In this document: piece after piece, positions 60,862-64,000 of the stretch
Position numbering within the stretch: position 1 is the first letter of the stretch
Layout: every line of letters begins with the position of its first letter
From: Deefgea chitinilytica
Lineage (GTDB): Bacteria > Pseudomonadota > Gammaproteobacteria > Burkholderiales > Chitinibacteraceae
Assembly (NCBI RefSeq): GCF_016881405.1
Contig: NZ_WOFE01000004.1
Span: 62,001 to 126,000 of the forward strand
Direction: 5' to 3'
DNA: 64,000 nt
Notes under the pieces: generated by a model
The model's input: the letters and a program-made list of their open reading frames with translations, nothing else
Told to the model about the DNA's origin: nothing
Databases searched by the model: none
Program-made: the position numbers and the translations under genes

Positions 60862-62984
60862 ACCGATTGAGTGGCTAGTGCTTGTTGGGTCGCTTGGCGT
60901 AATTCACGTAATTGCGCTACTGGCAAAGCGTCGGGCGAGGATTCTAATTGCGCCCAGCGCTCGGCGAGCAATTCGGCACCAATTTGGAGCGCAATTCCTT
61001 TGGCACTATGGGCGTGACGGATAGCGTCTTCTTGGTGGCCTTCGCTGTATGCTTGGGTAAATTTTTCTTCTAATTCCTCGATTCGTAGCAGCCCTTTTTG
61101 GCATAAAGGCCAAAATCGCTCGGCTGAGAAACCTAAGCGTTGCATGGCGTTTTCTGCATTCAGAATAAGTTGGGATTCGCTTATCGGTGATGGCGCTGGT
61201 GTTTTAGCATCGGGGTTTAATAAGGCAACGATTTCATCGATTGTAAAGGGCTTGTGCAAATGCCCCGTGAAAGCGCGAAACTCGGGTTTCGTTTGTAACT
61301 CTGAGAGTGGGCTAGCAGAAACGAGGTAGATAGGCTGATTCCAGCCGTTTTCACGTAGGCGAACCGCCGCATCCATTCCGTTCATTTCTGGCATCTGGTA
61401 ATCCATGATGATCGCAGTAATTTCAGGATTGTGTTGCGCTTGAGCTATTCCTTCGAGCCCATTGGCCGCTTCTAGTGTTTTTGCGCCAAAGTCGTGCAGT
61501 ATTTCACAAATCATTTCACGATTGATGGCTTGATCTTCAACGACCAAAATCAATTGATTGCTGAGTGATTTGGGATGCGCGATGTGGTCAGAGTTTGTTT
61601 TTGTTGTCGAATCGGCAAGCTCTGGGGCGCTTTGTGCTTGCACATTAACGATGAATTCACTGCCAATATGCTCTTGGCTGGTAAATTGAATATCACCATG
61701 CATTAAGCGCGCGTAGTCGCGACTGAGAGCTAGTCCTAAGCCCGTTCCACCCGCGAGTTGACCTGATTCGCCTTGCTCAAATGGAGAAAAAATCCGTGCT
61801 TGATCTTGGGCTTTAATCCCACATCCTGTATCACACACTGTTGCGTAGATTTGGTAATAATTCGTGTGTGCTTCTGCATAAAAAATGACGCTGACTTTAC
61901 CTGCTTGCGTGAATTTCAGGCTATTGCTAATCAAATTAATCATGATTTGCCGAAATTTACCTGCATCTAGTATGACGTTGTCGGGTAATTCGGCCGCGAG
62001 ATGAATGCTGAAATCGATCGCTTTGGCTTGCGCCATCATTTCAAACATGGTTTCAAGCTCTTGCTTAAATTGTTTGAAGTTGAGCGTTTCGTTCACTAGG
62101 CAGAGCTTGTTTTGATCGGCTTTAGATAGATCAAGGACATTGTTTAATAGTCGCAATAAATGAGCACCACTTTTAGCGATATGACTCACTTCCCGCCGTT
62201 CTTCAGGGCCGAGTGGTTTGCGAGATAGTCGATCGGTATAGCCCAGAATGGAGGTAAGTGGCGTGCGTATTTCGTGGCTAATATGTGCCAAAAATCGGCT
62301 TTTCGCTTCGTTGGCGACTTCTGCTTGTTGGCGTGCTTCTTGTAACGAGATCGCCGTATCTGCGAGTGTCTGGCGGCTTTTTTCTGAGCGCCACAACGCA
62401 TATAAACCCAGTGCAGCAGAAATAAACAATAGCAACATTTGCAGTGTTGCCAAAATAACCCTTAATTCCCCCCAGTGGCGAATATCTTTTCGATTTTCGT
62501 CAATCTCGTTCGCATCATGGGTACGAGCCTCTTGAATTAAGAGATTCACTTGAGGCTCGAGCGCAATCGTAGCTTGTTTGAACTTTTGCCAGTCCTCAGA
62601 CGAAATAGGATTTTTTTCTAATATTTTGGCGCTCTCGTGAATGTAGCGTATCAACGGCGCCATAATCGGTTTGGTTAAGTTGGGATGTTGAAATAAGGGC
62701 GCAGCCTCGATTTCCCCTACGGCAAAACTATGAATTCGGCTGTAAAAAATATCAAACCGCAGCAAGATGGGTTCTAACTCGGTTGGATTGCCATGCTGTA
62801 CGACTTCGCGAAGACGCTGGTATTCATTATTCAATTGAAAAAATTGCCATAACTGATTATCGATGCCCGTTTCACTGGCATAGTTAAGCGCTTTTTTCTG
62901 TTTGAATTCAAAATGCACCATCACACTAAAATTGCTAAGTAAGATGATGCAAATCGCTGCAAAGATGATTCTAAATCGAGTCAT
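60858..62984 (-). CDS. Hybrid histidine kinase (HK-REC-HPt)
   Basis: Membrane sensor kinase of 708 residues. Membrane helices at about 6-24 and 176-197 enclose a periplasmic sensor. The transmitter has the H box FLAHISHEIRTPL (H237), N box INLISNSLKF, and G boxes CDTGCGI and GGTGLGLAL. A receiver domain follows (VVEDQAINREM; phosphoacceptor D528 in IIMDYQMPEMNG), then a C-terminal HPt domain (AHSAKGIA, H659). The molybdopterin-fold protein gene upstream ends 8 bp before it, suggesting a sensory pair. The output regulator is unknown. Confidence 0.93.
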   Translation of the reverse strand: MTRFRIIFAAICIILLSNFSVMVHFEFKQKKALNYASETGIDNQLWQFFQLNNEYQRLREVVQHGNPTELEPILLRFDIFYSRIHSFAVGEIEAAPLFQHPNLTKPIMAPLIRYIHESAKILEKNPISSEDWQKFKQATIALEPQVNLLIQEARTHDANEIDENRKDIRHWGELRVILATLQMLLLFISAALGLYALWRSEKSRQTLADTAISLQEARQQAEVANEAKSRFLAHISHEIRTPLTSILGYTDRLSRKPLGPEERREVSHIAKSGAHLLRLLNNVLDLSKADQNKLCLVNETLNFKQFKQELETMFEMMAQAKAIDFSIHLAAELPDNVILDAGKFRQIMINLISNSLKFTQAGKVSVIFYAEAHTNYYQIYATVCDTGCGIKAQDQARIFSPFEQGESGQLAGGTGLGLALSRDYARLMHGDIQFTSQEHIGSEFIVNVQAQSAPELADSTTKTNSDHIAHPKSLSNQLILVVEDQAINREMICEILHDFGAKTLEAANGLEGIAQAQHNPEITAIIMDYQMPEMNGMDAAVRLRENGWNQPIYLVSASPLSELQTKPEFRAFTGHLHKPFTIDEIVALLNPDAKTPAPSPISESQLILNAENAMQRLGFSAERFWPLCQKGLLRIEELEEKFTQAYSEGHQEDAIRHAHSAKGIALQIGAELLAERWAQLESSPDALPVAQLRELRQATQQALATQSV

Positions 62985-62992
62985 GCGCAGCT

Positions 62993-63469
62993 TTATTCCG
63001 CGGTGATACTGCGCAATTGCCAGCTACAGCGACGGTAGTAATCGGTTTTTCGTAATTCTTCGTGCTCATGAAAAGGGTACACAATAAACAGTGGGCCTTT
63101 TTCGCGAACCGACATCGGCTTGCCATCGAGTTGGCGTGCGATGATGACATCGTATTCAAATGCATCGCTGACAGGGATGCTAATCGTATAGTCGTTGAGT
63201 GCAATGAGCCGAATTTGCCCAGAGTGAATGCCCGCCAATTTCAAGACATCGCGCAGCAGGGGGCCCTCAAATTTCTTCGGCGCTGGATACCATGGAGTTT
63301 GGACGGTCATGCTTTTTTGTGGCAACTTGGCTAGCGCAGCATCACTGAACTGAATCGTATTGCTAGCGGGTTTTCCTGTTACAGTGAGAATGATTTTTTC
63401 GCTCACTTCTGCTGACGCAAACGCACTGAACGTTGCAAAACAAAAACTCAATAGCAAGGTGCGTAGCAT
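62993..63469 (-). CDS. Exported molybdopterin-oxidoreductase-fold protein, probably non-catalytic
   Basis: Protein of 158 residues with signal peptide (LLSFCFATFSAFASA). The mature part follows the sulfite-oxidase-type molybdopterin-binding fold: KFEGPLLRDVLKLAGIHSGQ, IALNDYTISIPVSDAFEYDV and FIVYPFHEHEEL. The only Cys of the mature protein is in YYRRCSWQLRS near the C-terminus, away from the position of the catalytic molybdenum-ligating Cys, so enzymatic activity is doubtful. Such short proteins often precede histidine kinases, as here, and may be their periplasmic sensors. Confidence 0.75.
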   Translation of the reverse strand: MLRTLLLSFCFATFSAFASAEVSEKIILTVTGKPASNTIQFSDAALAKLPQKSMTVQTPWYPAPKKFEGPLLRDVLKLAGIHSGQIRLIALNDYTISIPVSDAFEYDVIIARQLDGKPMSVREKGPLFIVYPFHEHEELRKTDYYRRCSWQLRSITAE

Positions 63470-63651
63470 GCTCGTACTCGGTTGAAATTTGAGCTTTAAA
63501 TTGTAACGTGAATATCATGATATTGTGATGAATTACCGTTCATCGATAAGGCAGGGCAGATAATCGGTAAGTTTTGCATGTAAATATGCCCCAGCGCTGC
63601 TGGCAGCTTAGTGCCAACAGACTCTAGGGCATCTTTAGCGGTCTCACTCAA

Positions 63652-64000
63652 TTAAAGAATAGAAAACGCAATCATCCCCACTGTTGCGCCAGTCGTTCCT
63701 AAAATGGTCTCCATGACCGACCAGGTTTTTAAGGTTTGCATTTCATTGGCGCCAGTGAACTTACCAAATAGCCAAAAGCCAGAGTCATTCACATGGCTGA
63801 GCACAATTGAGCCGCCAGCAATACAAATCGATAAGGCAGCCAGTTGTGCGCCAGAAAATCCAGCTAATTCAATTACTGGCAACACCAAACCCACCGTGGT
63901 TAAGCAAGCGACCGTTGCCGAACCTTGAATCACGCGTACTGCTGCGGCGAGTACAAAACACGCAATCGCAATCGGTAAACCCGCGCTAATCAGCGCATTA
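63652..64000 (-). CDS. gntP: GntP-family gluconate:H+ symporter, 5' part outside window
   Basis: C-terminal 115 residues of a GntP-family permease; the frame is open to the right edge. RVIQGSATVACLTTVGLVLP, then AGGSIVLSHVNDSGFWLFGK and FTGANEMQTLKTWSVMETIL are highly conserved in gluconate transporters. Inner membrane. The rest of the gene, and probable gluconate kinase genes, lie beyond 64000. Confidence 0.9.
   Translation of the reverse strand, partial: NALISAGLPIAIACFVLAAAVRVIQGSATVACLTTVGLVLPVIELAGFSGAQLAALSICIAGGSIVLSHVNDSGFWLFGKFTGANEMQTLKTWSVMETILGTTGATVGMIAFSIL

Noticed and set aside
63487-63651. Open frame of about 51 codons in phase with gntP after its stop codon
   Set aside because: No start codon with ribosome-binding site and no recognised family; readthrough is not supported.
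1-64000. CRISPR arrays, rRNA genes and complete prophage
   Set aside because: No regularly spaced direct repeats, no rRNA-like sequence, and no phage structural genes were seen.

Overview
The window looks like the chromosome of a betaproteobacterium, most likely of the Neisseriales / Chitinibacteraceae type. The signs are the Coq7 hydroxylase, ErpA, LpxH, a PEP-CTERM protein, moderate G+C, and housekeeping pairs such as rplM-rpsI. This placement is inference from gene content; no 16S gene is present. Both edges cut genes: a polyamine ABC permease at the left and a GntP-type gluconate permease at the right.

Layout. 1-2675: polyamine ABC transporter (potB partial, potC, potD). 2726-6026: VanZ-like protein, ispF, two secreted proteins. 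6041-7087: a second polyamine-type binding protein. 7191-8741: an accessory scar, made of the last 32 codons of a ychF gene plus its terminator, with an IS4-family (Tn5/IS50-like) element inserted into the terminator hairpin. 8846-14523: a surfactant-type cluster (metallo-beta-lactamase-fold alkylsulfatase paralogue, FadL-type porin, SdsA-like alkylsulfatase) with a perfect FNR-type box upstream. 14796-17453: lpxH, two cyclophilins, coq7. 17732-21261: OFA transporter, formate/nitrite channel, cytochrome b561, orphan 4-helix-bundle sensor. 21281-25693: osmC, rplM-rpsI, argC, a coiled-coil membrane protein, bactofilin, erpA. 25901-34975: polyphosphate:AMP phosphotransferase, nitroreductase, unknown membrane protein, class II amidotransferase, orphan FliD-like protein, fabI, ygfZ, AsmA-like protein. 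35050-35405: three tandem tRNA-Asn(GUU) genes. 35525-44389: coiled-coil protein, LivJ-like binding protein, coaD, stand-alone RlmK-type methyltransferase, exonuclease/GIY-YIG fusion, ChbG-like deacetylase, DUF1622, PIG-L deacetylase, DUF475. 44390-45448: palindromes and a frameshifted Hint-domain remnant. 45743-52767: a complete heme uptake locus (hmuR-S-T-U-V, divergent chaN) with two Fur-like boxes. 52827-64000: TerC, TatD, PEP-CTERM protein, AraC regulator, ABC-2 exporter, YHS protein, GNAT, hybrid histidine kinase with a partner protein, gntP.

The most unusual signal is not a gene. At least four, perhaps five, short intergenic palindromes of 47-49 bp share length, GG(G)TAT...ATAC(C/T) ends and a TTTAG/TTTGA-like centre, while their arms differ in sequence but stay base-paired. 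Two of them have an identical architecture (21-bp stem, TTTAG pentaloop). Other repeats are two inverted arrays of a 9-bp CACGAAARR unit and a trio of hairpins at 44390-44559.
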